Assembly: GCA_963739335.1 (NCBI GenBank)
Contig: CAVUAC010000046.1
Coordinates: 124,001-188,000 of the forward strand
DNA length: 64,000 nucleotides
Direction: 5' to 3'
Source: UBA9647 sp963739335
GTDB taxonomy: Bacteria; Bacteroidota; Ignavibacteria; UBA10030
Under the pieces are notes generated by a model. That model worked only from the letters and a program-made list of their open reading frames with translations, searched no databases and was not told the origin of the DNA. The position numbers and the translations under genes were made by a program. This document shows positions 27,737 to 37,779 of the stretch, one piece after another. How positions within the stretch are numbered: position 1 is the stretch's first letter; each line of letters begins with the position of its first letter.

Positions 27737-28609
27737 ATGCGGCAGAGGTTTGTTATACCATGCCTTCTCATCGTCATCTTCGGGTTTTTCCCTTACGGGG
27801 CTGTAGGCCTCTTCGCACAAAGTCCCGCTTTACGGGATTCCGTAGAGCGGAATAAATATGACTTCTCTCAGTTCGGAAATGAGACCTGGAACTTCATCAA
27901 GCAACCGACTAAATGGGATGGAGGCGATTGGCTCAAAACAGGTATGTTAGGCGCCGCAACATTTTTGATCATGCAGGCTGATCAACCAATCCGCCGTTTG
28001 CTCAACCATGATGAAAAATACGCGAAGAGCTATCCAATTGAATTCGGGAATATGTGGGGTGAGATATATTTTACTGAGTTGCTCTTTGGTGGTTTTACCG
28101 TATATGCATTGTATGACGGGGATAAGACAGCCCATAAAATCGCTTTTGAAATAGCGCAAGCTACATTCTATACATTTTATGTTAACACTCCTTTAAAATA
28201 TGCAATTGGAAGAGCAAGACCATATCTTGAACAAGGGAATCAAACCTATTTTCCATTCGCCCGATATTCTACCTTTGATCATCAGTCACTTCCCGGAGGG
28301 CATACAGGCATCGTCATGGCTCTTACAACTGTCCTTTCAAGAAATGCCAAACCGGTGTGGCTAAAAGTATTAGCTTACACGCCGGCCGCACTCAGTGTAG
28401 TAGGCCGGGTTTATTTGGACAAGCACTGGACCTCTGATGTTTTTTTGGGAGGCGCAATCGGTTACCTTATTGCAACTTGGGTAGTTGATCATCATGAGAA
28501 AGCAGTTGAAAACGATAGTAAAGAATCTCAACTCGGGATACGCGGCATGAGTATTCAACCGTATCTTTCTGGCGATTCATATGGACTTGGATTAACTCTT
28601 CATTTATGA
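27737..28609 (+). CDS. PAP2-family membrane phosphatase, paralogue B
   Basis: Motifs KYAIGRARP, SLPGGHTG and GRVYLDKHWTSD. The second motif has PGGH in place of the usual PSGH. The N-terminal YDFSQFGNETWNFIKQPTKW block is shared with paralogues A and C. ATG at 27737 with AAAGGA upstream is preferred over 27683. A signal-like helix (IPCLLIVIFGFFPYGAVGLF) follows. Paralogue C starts 19 bases after its stop. Confidence 0.9.
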   Translation: MRQRFVIPCLLIVIFGFFPYGAVGLFAQSPALRDSVERNKYDFSQFGNETWNFIKQPTKWDGGDWLKTGMLGAATFLIMQADQPIRRLLNHDEKYAKSYPIEFGNMWGEIYFTELLFGGFTVYALYDGDKTAHKIAFEIAQATFYTFYVNTPLKYAIGRARPYLEQGNQTYFPFARYSTFDHQSLPGGHTGIVMALTTVLSRNAKPVWLKVLAYTPAALSVVGRVYLDKHWTSDVFLGGAIGYLIATWVVDHHEKAVENDSKESQLGIRGMSIQPYLSGDSYGLGLTLHL

Positions 28610-28628
28610 ATAAAAAAAGGTTTGCGGA

Positions 28629-29411
28629 ATGAAACGTAGAATCTATTTATCACTTCTCTTAATCATCATATGTGAATCTTCTCTCTTCGGACAACTAAAG
28701 TATACTTTTTCTCAGTTCGGAAATGAGACCTGGAGTTTCATTAAACAGCCGGCCAAATGGGAAGGGAGTGATTGGCTAAAACTTGGTCTAGTAGGTGCCG
28801 GGACATTTTTGGTGATGCAAGCCGATCAACCAATTCGCGATGCAGTGCTAAAAGATCAAAGATACTCCAAGAGTGTTCCGATCGAATTCGGCAGAATGTG
28901 GGGGGAAATATATACGCCAGTGCTGCTCTTTGGCGGTTTTGCTATACATTTAATGCTGACAGAGGACATTGGAACGAGGAAAATTGCTTATGAGATCGGG
29001 CAGGCTTCGCTCTACGCCGGCGGAATTACTTATCTACTAAAGATGGCAATTGGCAGGGCAAGACCTTATGTCAACGAAGGCTCTAAGTCGTTTCATCCAT
29101 TCGGAGCGTTTTTTGCCAAAACGGATTATCAGTCGCTTCCTGGCGGGCACAATGCTGCTGCATTTGTCTTATCCACTGTTCTTTCAAGGAACGCTAAGCC
29201 AGGTTGGTTAAAAGTAATAGCTTACGTACCAGCCGCATTGACATTTGTCTCTCGGGTTTATCAAGATCAACACTGGACATCTGATGATTTTTTTGGCGCA
29301 GCAATCGGTTACTTTGTCGCAACCTGGGTTGTAGATCATCATGAGCAGGAGGAAAACCGAATCCAAATATCTTCCGTCTATCCCCTCACGATTAGCATTG
29401 CGCTTAACTAA
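28629..29411 (+). CDS. PAP2-family membrane phosphatase, paralogue C
   Basis: Motifs KMAIGRARP, SLPGGHNA and SRVYQDQHWTSD, again with PGGH. It is closer in length and ending (SSVYPLTISIALN) to paralogue A at 7027 than to B. Tandem with B and probably cotranscribed. Confidence 0.9.
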   Translation: MKRRIYLSLLLIIICESSLFGQLKYTFSQFGNETWSFIKQPAKWEGSDWLKLGLVGAGTFLVMQADQPIRDAVLKDQRYSKSVPIEFGRMWGEIYTPVLLFGGFAIHLMLTEDIGTRKIAYEIGQASLYAGGITYLLKMAIGRARPYVNEGSKSFHPFGAFFAKTDYQSLPGGHNAAAFVLSTVLSRNAKPGWLKVIAYVPAALTFVSRVYQDQHWTSDDFFGAAIGYFVATWVVDHHEQEENRIQISSVYPLTISIALN

Positions 29412-29536
29412 TGTAACTCTGATGTACACAAAAAACGCAACCATCATACGGAAATCATGATTCACAGGTGGCCGGAATCCCGAAAAATCGGGATCGGGTC
29501 CATTTCAGTCACATGCACAATCGAAGGAGAAACATC

Positions 29537-30052
29537 ATGCGTCATTTACTTGTATTCATCGTAGCAGTGTTTTTGTCGAGCACTGCAGATGCCCAGTTAC
29601 GCATTAATCTCAGCTTCAATGTAGATCGTCAACCAGTTTGGGGTCCGACCGGTTATGATCATGTTGAATATTATTACCTGCCTGACCTTGACGTTTACTA
29701 CAATGTCCCTCAGCAGAGGTGGTTTTACAATGAAAGAGGACGCTGGATTAGCAGATCATCGTTGCCTGCCCGTTATCGTGGCCATGACTTGTATAATTCC
29801 TATAAGGTAGTGGTGAATGAGCCGGCAGCGTATCGAAACAACAGAACGCATAGAGAACAATATGCCTCATTTAAAGGTCGTCACGATCAGCAGCCAATCC
29901 GCGATGCCCGTGATCCAAAATATTATGTAAACCCAAACCACCCCGAGCATAATAACTGGGTAAAGCAGCAGCAACAGCAGCAGCGAGACAAGGCTAAGGG
30001 CAAAGCAAAGGGTCGCGACAACAATCCTGGACAAAATAAAAAACGCAACTAA
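29537..30052 (+). CDS. Secreted protein with aromatic domain and basic tail, unknown function
   Basis: ATG at 29537 has GAAGGAG nine bases upstream and begins a signal peptide (MRHLLVFIVAVFLSSTADA). The mature part contains PVWGPTGYDHVEYYYLPDLD and VYYNVPQQRWFYNERGRW, a pattern seen in conserved Bacteroidota hypotheticals. The tail is glutamine/lysine-rich (KQQQQQQRDKAKGKAKGR). Family function is not known to me. Confidence 0.75.
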   Translation: MRHLLVFIVAVFLSSTADAQLRINLSFNVDRQPVWGPTGYDHVEYYYLPDLDVYYNVPQQRWFYNERGRWISRSSLPARYRGHDLYNSYKVVVNEPAAYRNNRTHREQYASFKGRHDQQPIRDARDPKYYVNPNHPEHNNWVKQQQQQQRDKAKGKAKGRDNNPGQNKKRN

Positions 30053-30202
30053 CAAGATCGGCGTGGGAATGTTGAAAGATGGAATGACTCCGCAGGCAAA
30101 CAAGAACATAAATGTCCTTGAACAACCTGCGGAGAGGGGGATCAGTCACAATAATAACTTATACCTCCATCGCATTCACAACCAACACACAAGGAAAGGA
30201 AT

Positions 30203-30367
30203 ATGCCCATGGACTTCAAGAAGAACGTAGGGATGTTGCTGCTGGGCATCTGGCTCATAGTCTCGGGTGTGGCAGTGCTTGTCCCGGCTCTGTATTTCAA
30301 TGGTCTGGGGACGATCTTGGCGATACTAGGCGTACTCGCTGGAATATTCATCTTGATGCGTAAATAG
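30203..30367 (+). CDS. Small two-helix membrane protein
   Basis: 54 residues: MPMDFKKNVGMLLLGIWLI, then a second helix LGTILAILGVLAGIFILM ending in RK. AAGGAAAGGA precedes the ATG. Resembles many small integral membrane proteins without assigned function. Confidence 0.75.
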   Translation: MPMDFKKNVGMLLLGIWLIVSGVAVLVPALYFNGLGTILAILGVLAGIFILMRK

Positions 30368-30554
30368 ATCAACGTCGTTCGTCAATGGTGGAAGGTGCCG
30401 CAGCGGTTGTGTTCGGTTGGTTTGTCGGGATAGATGGTCCTGCAATGTATATTGCCGGATTCCTGAATATTGGCGCGGCAACAGTACGATTGGCCTACTT
30501 CTGCCGTTGCGATGATTTCTGATTTGAGAATGAAGAAAATACAATCGAATTCTT

Positions 30555-31634
30555 ATGGCTGAACAAAGTGATCCTCTCCGCGGGACGCGCTTCCTCGTTA
30601 TCGCGGCAGCGCTCGTGATCATCATCTATGGCATCAACCAGGCACAGTCGGTTGTTGCATTGTTCCTTGTCTCTGTTTTCCTCGCTCTCATCGGAACGCC
30701 GCCGGTACTCTGGTTAGAACGGAAACACGTCCCTTCTTCTGTAGCGGTGATGATTGTCATGGCAGGCATGATTACTCTTCTGCTGGTAATCGGTGGAGTG
30801 GTAGGAACGTCTCTCAACACCTTCTCCGACGTCTTGCCTTTGTATCAGGCACGTCTGCACGAGCAAGCCTTGGCGCTCAAGGCGTTCTTGGCAAGCAAGG
30901 ATATCGTAATCACTGACAAGGTCTTGCTTGAGTACCTCGATCCGGGCGTGGTGATGAGCCTGACTGCCGGCTTGCTGACAGCGATGGGCTCAGCGCTTTC
31001 CAACATCGTCCTCATCTTGCTCACGGTAACATTCATTCTTCTTGAGGCCTCAAGCTTCCCCATCAAGCTCCGTTCTGTACTCGGTGATCCTCAACGCGCC
31101 TTTCCCCAGTACACGAAGTTTGTCAATGATATCAGGCGTTACATGGTCATCAAGACGATCATCAGTCTGATCGCGGGGGTCACAATAGGATTATGGTTGT
31201 TCATCCTCGGCGTGGATTTTCCCGTTCTCTGGGGTTTCCTGGCTTTTCTGCTTCACTACGTGCCCAATCTGGGTTCAATTATGGCCGCCATTCCTGCGGT
31301 GCTGCTGGCGCTCCTTCAACTCGGTATGGGACCTGCCGCGCTTGCCGCTGCCGGCTATCTTGTCGTTGGCTTCACACTCGGAAACGTGGTTGAGCCGCGG
31401 CTTATGGGCCGCAAACTTGGACTGTCTACCTTGGTCGTCTTTCTCTCTCTGATTTTTTGGGGAAGCCTGCTCGGTCCGATCGGCGTGGTTCTATGCATAC
31501 CCTTTACCATGACCCTGAAGTTTGCCTTTGAGAGCAGTGAAAGCACGCGATGGATAGCGGTCTTGCTCGGGTCGGAAAAGTCCACTGAGAGTATTCCCCA
31601 GGTGTTGAAAAAGAAGATCCATTCTGACACTTGA
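30555..31634 (+). CDS. AI-2E family transporter
   Basis: About eight membrane helices with family landmarks (FLALIGTPPVLWLERKHVPS, FLLHYVPNLGSIMAAIPAVL, GNVVEPRLMGRKLGLSTLV, FWGSLLGPIGVVLCIPFT). AI-2E proteins include autoinducer-2 exporters and Na+/H+ antiporters. Which applies here cannot be told. Its last 20 or so bases are repeated at 35022 in front of the second PAP2 copy of the downstream duplication. Confidence 0.93.
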   Translation: MAEQSDPLRGTRFLVIAAALVIIIYGINQAQSVVALFLVSVFLALIGTPPVLWLERKHVPSSVAVMIVMAGMITLLLVIGGVVGTSLNTFSDVLPLYQARLHEQALALKAFLASKDIVITDKVLLEYLDPGVVMSLTAGLLTAMGSALSNIVLILLTVTFILLEASSFPIKLRSVLGDPQRAFPQYTKFVNDIRRYMVIKTIISLIAGVTIGLWLFILGVDFPVLWGFLAFLLHYVPNLGSIMAAIPAVLLALLQLGMGPAALAAAGYLVVGFTLGNVVEPRLMGRKLGLSTLVVFLSLIFWGSLLGPIGVVLCIPFTMTLKFAFESSESTRWIAVLLGSEKSTESIPQVLKKKIHSDT

Positions 31635-31710
31635 AATTTGTAACAATGCTTAAGGCAGGCGACACCATATTCATAATCTAATTGATTCCAATAAATACGA
31701 GATCGGAATC

Positions 31711-32574
31711 ATGAAAACTCATCGGCGTAGATTCATTATCCTTGCGTTCTTTGGTATCTGTTTAGCTCAACAGCTGTATCCTCAATCTTCTGCAAGTGAT
31801 TCTTCATTTCATCCTTACCATGTCAATTATTGGGTAACAGGGACTCTCATCGGCGTTGGATTGACGACAAATTACCTGGGAGTAACACGGGTATTTGGCA
31901 AAGAGGAGTTGTCTCCTTTAGAAATACAGGCATTGAACAAAGGTATTGTAAACGGTATCGATAGCTGGGCTTTTAAGCAAGACCCCTCTAGAATGGATGC
32001 CTTCGCCAAATATTCAGATTATACCGTTGCGGCTACCGTTGTCCTTCCGGTTTTGCTCTTGTTTGACAAACAGATCAGGCAGGATTGGTTTGACGTGCTA
32101 CTCATGTATGTGGAAACCATGTCTATCACACCTAATATTTATGAATGGAGTCCTCTCGGGGTTACTTTTCAAAATAGAATCCGGCCTCTTGCTTACTATG
32201 ATCAACTTACTTATGACCAGAGAAAATCAGGCAATAACCGGAATTCATTCTACAGCGGGCATGTCGCCGTTGTCGCGGCATCCACTTTCTTTATGGCAAA
32301 AGTTTACAGTGATTACCATCCTGGAATAGGGGACAATAAATATCTTTTATACGGCGCAGCGACAATTCCTCCTCTCATTTTGGGATATTTTAGAGTGAAG
32401 GCGCTCCAGCATTTTCCTTCCGATGTAATGGTTGGCATAGGAGTAGGGGCATTGTGCGGCATCATCATTCCCGAACTTCATCGTTTGCAAGACAAAAACA
32501 TCTCATTGGGATTGTATTCTTCATCCGAAGGAACAGGGATAGCTATAAGATGGCAGCCAAATTTTTTGAAATAG
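31711..32574 (+). CDS. PAP2-family phosphatase, paralogue D
   Basis: 287 residues with signal peptide (FIILAFFGICLAQQ). PAP2 landmarks are divergent: NRIRPLAYYD, NSFYSGHVAVVAA and FRVKALQHFPSDVMVGIGVG (RX5HX3D). This subfamily is distinct from A-C. Duplicated as paralogue E 3.4 kb downstream. Confidence 0.88.
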   Translation: MKTHRRRFIILAFFGICLAQQLYPQSSASDSSFHPYHVNYWVTGTLIGVGLTTNYLGVTRVFGKEELSPLEIQALNKGIVNGIDSWAFKQDPSRMDAFAKYSDYTVAATVVLPVLLLFDKQIRQDWFDVLLMYVETMSITPNIYEWSPLGVTFQNRIRPLAYYDQLTYDQRKSGNNRNSFYSGHVAVVAASTFFMAKVYSDYHPGIGDNKYLLYGAATIPPLILGYFRVKALQHFPSDVMVGIGVGALCGIIIPELHRLQDKNISLGLYSSSEGTGIAIRWQPNFLK

Positions 32575-32715
32575 AAATGTGTGAATCATGTAACACAAAT
32601 TGAATTGAAAGATTGTACTATGGAGCTTACTTTTTTTCTTAAGAGAATCTTTAATGAGATCGCAACTCCAATCCTTACTGTGTCAAGAGCAACAAGCTGA
32701 TCGGAACAAGAGAAC

Positions 32716-33327
32716 ATGGAGGCAATCTTTTTACTCAAAGGACTGATTATTGGATTTGCGATGGCGGTGCCTATCGGGCCGATCGGAATAATGTGCATCC
32801 GCAAGACACTGGCTGAGGGGCACTCACGCGGCCTGATCATCGGCCTTGGGGCTGCAACCGCAGATTCGGTGTTGGGCAGTATCGCTGCGTTCGGTCTCAC
32901 GTTTGTCTCGGATGTGATCGCCGGCCAGCATTTTTGGCTGAGTCTGGTTGGAGGAGGATTACTCTTGTTTCTTGGAATAAGGACATTTCGTGCTAGGCGC
33001 AAGGATCCTATAGTCCCCTTCGACAACAAGGGATTGTTGGGATCGTACGTCTCCGCCTTTCTCCTCGCACTTACCAATCCAGTGACCATCTTTGCCTTTG
33101 TTGCTGTGTTCGCTGCCTTTGGGCTGGGACATAGGCTTATTTTCATTTCAGCGTGCATTCTAGTCCTGGGAGTGTTTGCAGGTTCGTGTCTATGGTTTCT
33201 GACTCTTGGTTACGTGGCTACATTCTTCAGAAAAAAGCTGGACGCAGGTGGACTCAGATGGGTCAATAGGATTTCCGGCGTCTTGATCATTTTATCTGGG
33301 GTTGCTGCCTTCGTGAGCGTGATTTGA
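32716..33327 (+). CDS. LysE/RhtB family exporter
   Basis: Starts GLIIGFAMAVPIGPIGIMCI, the LysE signature, with further helices (SVLGSIAAFGLTFVSDVI, AFLLALTNPVTIFAFVAVFA). The family exports amino acids or related small molecules. About six membrane helices in 203 residues. Confidence 0.93.
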   Translation: MEAIFLLKGLIIGFAMAVPIGPIGIMCIRKTLAEGHSRGLIIGLGAATADSVLGSIAAFGLTFVSDVIAGQHFWLSLVGGGLLLFLGIRTFRARRKDPIVPFDNKGLLGSYVSAFLLALTNPVTIFAFVAVFAAFGLGHRLIFISACILVLGVFAGSCLWFLTLGYVATFFRKKLDAGGLRWVNRISGVLIILSGVAAFVSVI

Positions 33328-33417
33328 CGTTTGCAGCCATCAATCTTTCCCTCGGCACGCTTCTAAGAAAAACACGCGCAGGGCGATCGTGTCAAAGAAA
33401 GCAAGGTGATAGAGCAC

Positions 33418-34818
33418 ATGCAGAATGAGCATCCACCAACCGAGCGACGAAAGCTGTCGCCGCTGAGGATAGCGTCGTATGCGGGCGTTGCCGTAGGAGC
33501 AATCGTGCTCGTCTGCGTGCTGGCTCTCCTGCTCTTCGCTGATCCCCTTGTGAACAGGTTCATCAAGCCCAGGATTACAGAGGCTTTTGCTAAGGCGTAT
33601 CCCGCGTACTCGATACGCGTCTCCGATATGAATTACAGCGTCTTCAAGAACCGCTTTGGATTTGACTCCGTTGCGCTGAGGGCACTCGATGGCACATTCT
33701 CGAGCAAGATGGGTCCGTTCTCCGTGAGCGGGATCAGCTGGACGCATCTTCTCTGGGGAGGAAGTCTTGCGCCTAATGACTTTGCCAACTCAGTTGTAGA
33801 TGCACAAGATATCGTGTTGAACTTCCCGCATTCACAGTATGAATTTCGTTGCGAACGGCTGCGTGTATCGGTGCCGGATTCTGAAATGACGGCTGATTCA
33901 ATTGAGTACTATTCTTTGATTGACGATGAACAATTCTTCGCGAAAAGTCAATTCAGGCAAACCAGGTTTCGTTTTGATATTCCTCAAATAAAAATAATGG
34001 GTTTGGATTGTCTCGAATTGCTTCAAGGAAATATCTATAATGCCAGGAGCATCTATTTACATGATCTATTTGCTGATATTCTGGTGAACATGGATAAGCC
34101 CTACGACAAGAACTCACCTAATCCACAGATGCCGAACGAAGCTCTATCTTCGATGAAGGAAATAGTTAAGCTCGATAGTTTGATAATCAGAAATGGGCGG
34201 TTGAAATATTGCGAGAGGTTTGCCGTAAGAACAGAACCCGGAGTGATTACATTTAATAAAGTCAATCTTTCAGTAAGTGGAATTGCTATTCATACAGCTC
34301 ACCCTGGCACTACAGTTATTCGTGGGGAGGGACTTTTTATGAATTCCGGCACAATGACACTGTTTATGGCAATTCCTCTCACATCAACGGATTTTTCTTT
34401 ACGCTACTCCGGTTCGCTTAACACGATGGATGTTGCCGCACTGAATTCATTCATTGAAGCAGGCGAACATCGTCGTATTGAATCCGGAATCCTTCAGTCT
34501 GCAACGTATGATATCGATGTTCATTCGGGGCATGCAAGCGGTACCTTGCGGGTCGCGTACAAAGATCTATCCATTGCCGTTCTCGATAATAAAACCGGAA
34601 GTGAAAAAGGAATTTTCGATCGGATTTCCTCTCTCTATGGTAAAATATTTGTTGTCCGCAGAACCAACATGCCGGGGGAAAAAGGTTTAATGAAGATCGG
34701 TGAAATAAAATACACACGGGATCCGGAAGATTATTTTCTCCAGTTTCTGTGGTTTGCTCTTCGCAACGGTGTCGCGGATGTGGTTGGATTTCCTAAAAAA
34801 CTACCTGCAGGTAAGTAG
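33418..34818 (+). CDS. AsmA/DUF748-like periplasmic protein with N-terminal anchor
   Basis: One N-terminal membrane helix (YAGVAVGAIVLVCVLALLLF) followed by a long beta-rich region (VNRFIKPRITEAFAKAYPAY, YSIRVSDMNYSVFKNRFGFD, VKLDSLIIRNGRLKYCE). The pattern of LDSL.I.NG..KY is typical of AsmA-like/DUF748 repeats, which are linked to envelope lipid transport or assembly. The specific assignment is tentative. GC drops within the gene from about 33900 onwards. Confidence 0.6.
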   Translation: MQNEHPPTERRKLSPLRIASYAGVAVGAIVLVCVLALLLFADPLVNRFIKPRITEAFAKAYPAYSIRVSDMNYSVFKNRFGFDSVALRALDGTFSSKMGPFSVSGISWTHLLWGGSLAPNDFANSVVDAQDIVLNFPHSQYEFRCERLRVSVPDSEMTADSIEYYSLIDDEQFFAKSQFRQTRFRFDIPQIKIMGLDCLELLQGNIYNARSIYLHDLFADILVNMDKPYDKNSPNPQMPNEALSSMKEIVKLDSLIIRNGRLKYCERFAVRTEPGVITFNKVNLSVSGIAIHTAHPGTTVIRGEGLFMNSGTMTLFMAIPLTSTDFSLRYSGSLNTMDVAALNSFIEAGEHRRIESGILQSATYDIDVHSGHASGTLRVAYKDLSIAVLDNKTGSEKGIFDRISSLYGKIFVVRRTNMPGEKGLMKIGEIKYTRDPEDYFLQFLWFALRNGVADVVGFPKKLPAGK

Positions 34819-35021
34819 TGAATATATGTATTCACTTTTTGTATTGAAAAATGGAATTAATTATTGGATCAGTAAACAATTCCCCGCGAGAACACGGCGG
34901 GCAAGCTCGGCCGAAAGATGTAGTCGCTTTTTCGTTCCTTCGCTCGATTGAACAATCCTAAGTTCCTTCATATCATATTATGGTAATCAAGAAACTAGTA
35001 CATGCAATATTATCAATTACA

Positions 35022-35984
35022 AGAAGATCCATTCTGACACTTGAAATTTGTAGCAATTATTAGGGCAGGCGACACTATGTTCATAATCGAATCGATCTTA
35101 ACAAATACGAGTTCTGAATCGTGAAAACTTACCGGCGTAGATTCATTATCCTTGTCTTTTTTGGTATCTGTTTAGCTCAACAGGTGCATCCTCAATCTTC
35201 TGCAAGTGATTCTTCATTTCATCCTTACCATGTTAATTATTGGGTAAGTGGGAGTATCTGCAGCGTTGGAGTTGTAGCCAATTATCTCGGAATAGCACAG
35301 TCGTTAAACAAGAAAGAGGTGTCTCTTTTAGAAATACAGACATTGAACAAAGGTATTATAAACGGTATCGATAGCTGGGCTTTGAAGCAAGACCCCTCGA
35401 AGATGGGTGCTTTCGAAAATTATTCAGATTATACCCTTGCGTTATCTGTTATTCTTCCGGGTTTCCTTATGTTTGATAAACAGATCAGGCAGGATTGGTC
35501 TGACGTGCTGCTAATGTATACGGAAACAATGTCCATCACACCTAATATTTATGAATGGAGTTTTCTCGGGCCTGCTTTTCAAAATAAGTTCCGGCCTCTC
35601 ACTTACTATGATCAACTTACCTATGACCAGAAAAAATCAGGCAATAACCGGAATTCATTCTACAGCGGCCATGTTGCTACTGTTGCGGCATCGACTTTCT
35701 TCATGGTAAAAGTTTACAGTGATTACAATCCTAAAATAGGGGACAATAAATATCTCTTATACGGCGCAGCGACAATTCCTCCTCTTATTTTGGGATATTG
35801 TAGAGTGAAAGCGCTCAAGCATTTTCCTTCCGATGTAATGGTTGGCATAGGAGTAGGGGCATTGTGCGGCATAATTATTCCCGAGCTTCATCGTTTGCAG
35901 GACAAAAACATCTCATTGGGATTGTATTCTTCATCCGAAGCAACAGGGATAGCTATAAAATGGCAGCCAAGTTTTTTGAAATAG
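35022..35984 (+). repeat. Duplicated segment (copy of 31613-32574)
   Basis: The segment opens with AAGATCCATTCTGACACTTG, which is the 3' end of the AI-2E transporter gene, and continues through the spacer and the whole PAP2 gene. This shows the unit at 31.6 kb is the source and that duplication included flanking DNA. Copies have diverged by scattered substitutions without frameshift. Confidence 0.85.
35121..35984 (+). CDS. PAP2-family phosphatase, paralogue E
   Basis: Same length as paralogue D (287 residues) and mostly identical, with start codon GTG instead of ATG. Conserved NSFYSGHVATVAA and CRVKALKHFPSDVMV. The retained reading frame suggests continued selection. The RNB nuclease gene follows 54 bases later. 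Confidence 0.88.
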   Translation: MKTYRRRFIILVFFGICLAQQVHPQSSASDSSFHPYHVNYWVSGSICSVGVVANYLGIAQSLNKKEVSLLEIQTLNKGIINGIDSWALKQDPSKMGAFENYSDYTLALSVILPGFLMFDKQIRQDWSDVLLMYTETMSITPNIYEWSFLGPAFQNKFRPLTYYDQLTYDQKKSGNNRNSFYSGHVATVAASTFFMVKVYSDYNPKIGDNKYLLYGAATIPPLILGYCRVKALKHFPSDVMVGIGVGALCGIIIPELHRLQDKNISLGLYSSSEATGIAIKWQPSFLK

Positions 35985-36038
35985 AGAGGTCGAGATTATG
36001 AACGAACCAAAGGATGGAAATTCTCTATTGGTGCCAGC

Positions 36039-37514
36039 ATGACAAATACAGAGGATAGACGACACCGTTCCATCCTGCAAAGAATTGCACGTCGGGCGAT
36101 GGTGGAAAGAGGACTTCTCCCGGATTTTTCTGTCCAGGCGATGAGCGAGCTTGACGGAATTCATGGCGCTGTCACAAAGGTTGAAAAATCGACGCGTGAC
36201 TTGAGGAATCTTGCATGGTGCTCCATCGATAACGATGATTCGCTCGATCTGGATCAGCTGACCGTTGCTGAAGCCATGCCTGAAGAAGCCGTGAAGATCC
36301 TTGTCGCCATTGCCGATGTTGAAGCTGTCGTGAGGATGCAGTCAGCACTTGACGATCATGCGAAGCACAACACCACCTCGGTCTACACCGCTGCGCAAAT
36401 ATTTCCGATGCTGCCCGAGAAGCTCTCGACCGATCTTACATCTCTCAACTTTGAATCAGACCGCCTTGCCATCGTTGTTGAAATGGTTATTGCCAGGGAT
36501 GGGTCGCTTCAAAGTTCAGATATTTATAGAGCCACAGTTCGCAATCACGCAAAACTTGCCTACAACAGCGTTGGCGCCTGGCTGGAAGGGGTCGGGTCGA
36601 TGCCGCAGGCTATCGGCTCAGTCAAAGGTCTCGTCGAGAATATCCGACTTCAGGACCGGGTAGCCCGAAAGCTGAAATCCCTCCGGCACGAGCACGGTGC
36701 GCTTGATCTCGAAACAATAGAGGCTCGCCCTGTATTTGACGGAGACGAGATCAAGGACTTAGAAGCCGAAGAAAGGAACGAGGCCAAAGATATCATAGAG
36801 GACTTCATGATCACGGCAAACGGCGTGACGGCACGATACCTCGCAGCCCAAAAATTGCCGTCGCTGCGGCGCGTTGTCCGGACACCAAAACGCTGGCATC
36901 GAATCATCGAGCTTGCCTTAGAGCAAGGTTTCAAGCTTCCGGTAGAGCCCGATTCAAAAGCACTGGATGAATTCTTGATATCTGCAAAATCCGCCGATCC
37001 TCTCCGCTTTCCCGATCTTAGTCTCAGTGTCATCAAGCTCTTAGGTGCTGGTGAATATGTCGTCGAACTTCCGGGAGGGACTTCTGCCGGACACTTCGGT
37101 CTTGCGGTCAAAGATTATGCTCACTCCACAGCACCGAACCGTCGGTATCCCGATTTGATCACGCAGCGGTTACTGAAAGCAGCGATGGCCCAAGGTGCCA
37201 TACCCTACACAACCGATGAACTGGAGACGCTCGCAAAACACTGTACAGAAAATGAGGATGCGGCGAAAAAGGTTGAACGGCAGGTTGGAAAGTCCGCAGC
37301 GGCTATAGTATTGGAGTCAAGGATCAATCAACGGTTCGATGCCATCGTTACCGGCGCATCTGCCAAAGGGACATGGGTTCGTCTTCTGCATCCGCCCGTT
37401 GAAGGAAGACTGGTGAGTGGCTTTGAAGGCCTCGATGTTGGTCACAGACTCCGTGTACAGTTACTGCACACAGATGTGGAGCGCGGATATATTGACTTTA
37501 AGAAGGCAGGATAA
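36039..37514 (+). CDS. RNB-domain exoribonuclease (RNase II/R-like, short form)
   Basis: RNB catalytic region with aspartates D64, D66, D67, D70 and D72 in SIDNDDSLDLDQL. ILVAIADVEAVVR, SVYTAAQIFPMLPEKLSTDL and YAHSTAPNRRYPDLITQRLL are classical RNB signatures. The C-terminus (about 430-491) looks like an S1-type barrel (FDAIVTGASAKGTWVRLLHP). N-terminal cold-shock domains are absent, so it is shorter than RNase R. It degrades RNA 3' to 5'. Confidence 0.92.
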   Translation: MTNTEDRRHRSILQRIARRAMVERGLLPDFSVQAMSELDGIHGAVTKVEKSTRDLRNLAWCSIDNDDSLDLDQLTVAEAMPEEAVKILVAIADVEAVVRMQSALDDHAKHNTTSVYTAAQIFPMLPEKLSTDLTSLNFESDRLAIVVEMVIARDGSLQSSDIYRATVRNHAKLAYNSVGAWLEGVGSMPQAIGSVKGLVENIRLQDRVARKLKSLRHEHGALDLETIEARPVFDGDEIKDLEAEERNEAKDIIEDFMITANGVTARYLAAQKLPSLRRVVRTPKRWHRIIELALEQGFKLPVEPDSKALDEFLISAKSADPLRFPDLSLSVIKLLGAGEYVVELPGGTSAGHFGLAVKDYAHSTAPNRRYPDLITQRLLKAAMAQGAIPYTTDELETLAKHCTENEDAAKKVERQVGKSAAAIVLESRINQRFDAIVTGASAKGTWVRLLHPPVEGRLVSGFEGLDVGHRLRVQLLHTDVERGYIDFKKAG

Positions 37515-37579
37515 GAAGCAAGGTCTGCAACTGTTCAGTGATTCAGCCGAGTGAAGAACCAACTATCGCAAAGTGCGCA

Positions 37580-37717
37580 ATGGCAACACCTGCACAAGAG
37601 AGCGAAGCGCTCGGTGGGCGCGTCGTTGGTATCGAAACAGTGAACATCATGACTGATCTTCAGCGTGCGGCAAAGGTTAGAAGGCACTTTCTGGGAAAGT
37701 TAGAGAGCACTTGCTAA
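37580..37717 (+). other. Short open frame of doubtful coding status
   Basis: 45 codons (MATPAQESEALGGRVV...) in the 265-base gap between the nuclease and the phosphoesterase. No ribosome site and no recognised family. It could be a gene remnant. Nothing else is visible in the gap. Confidence 0.15.
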
Positions 37718-37779
37718 GTATTGAGTCCCATTGGGGAACGGGCGACACAGAACCCAAAATCAAAACAGGAGGTAGTAGA

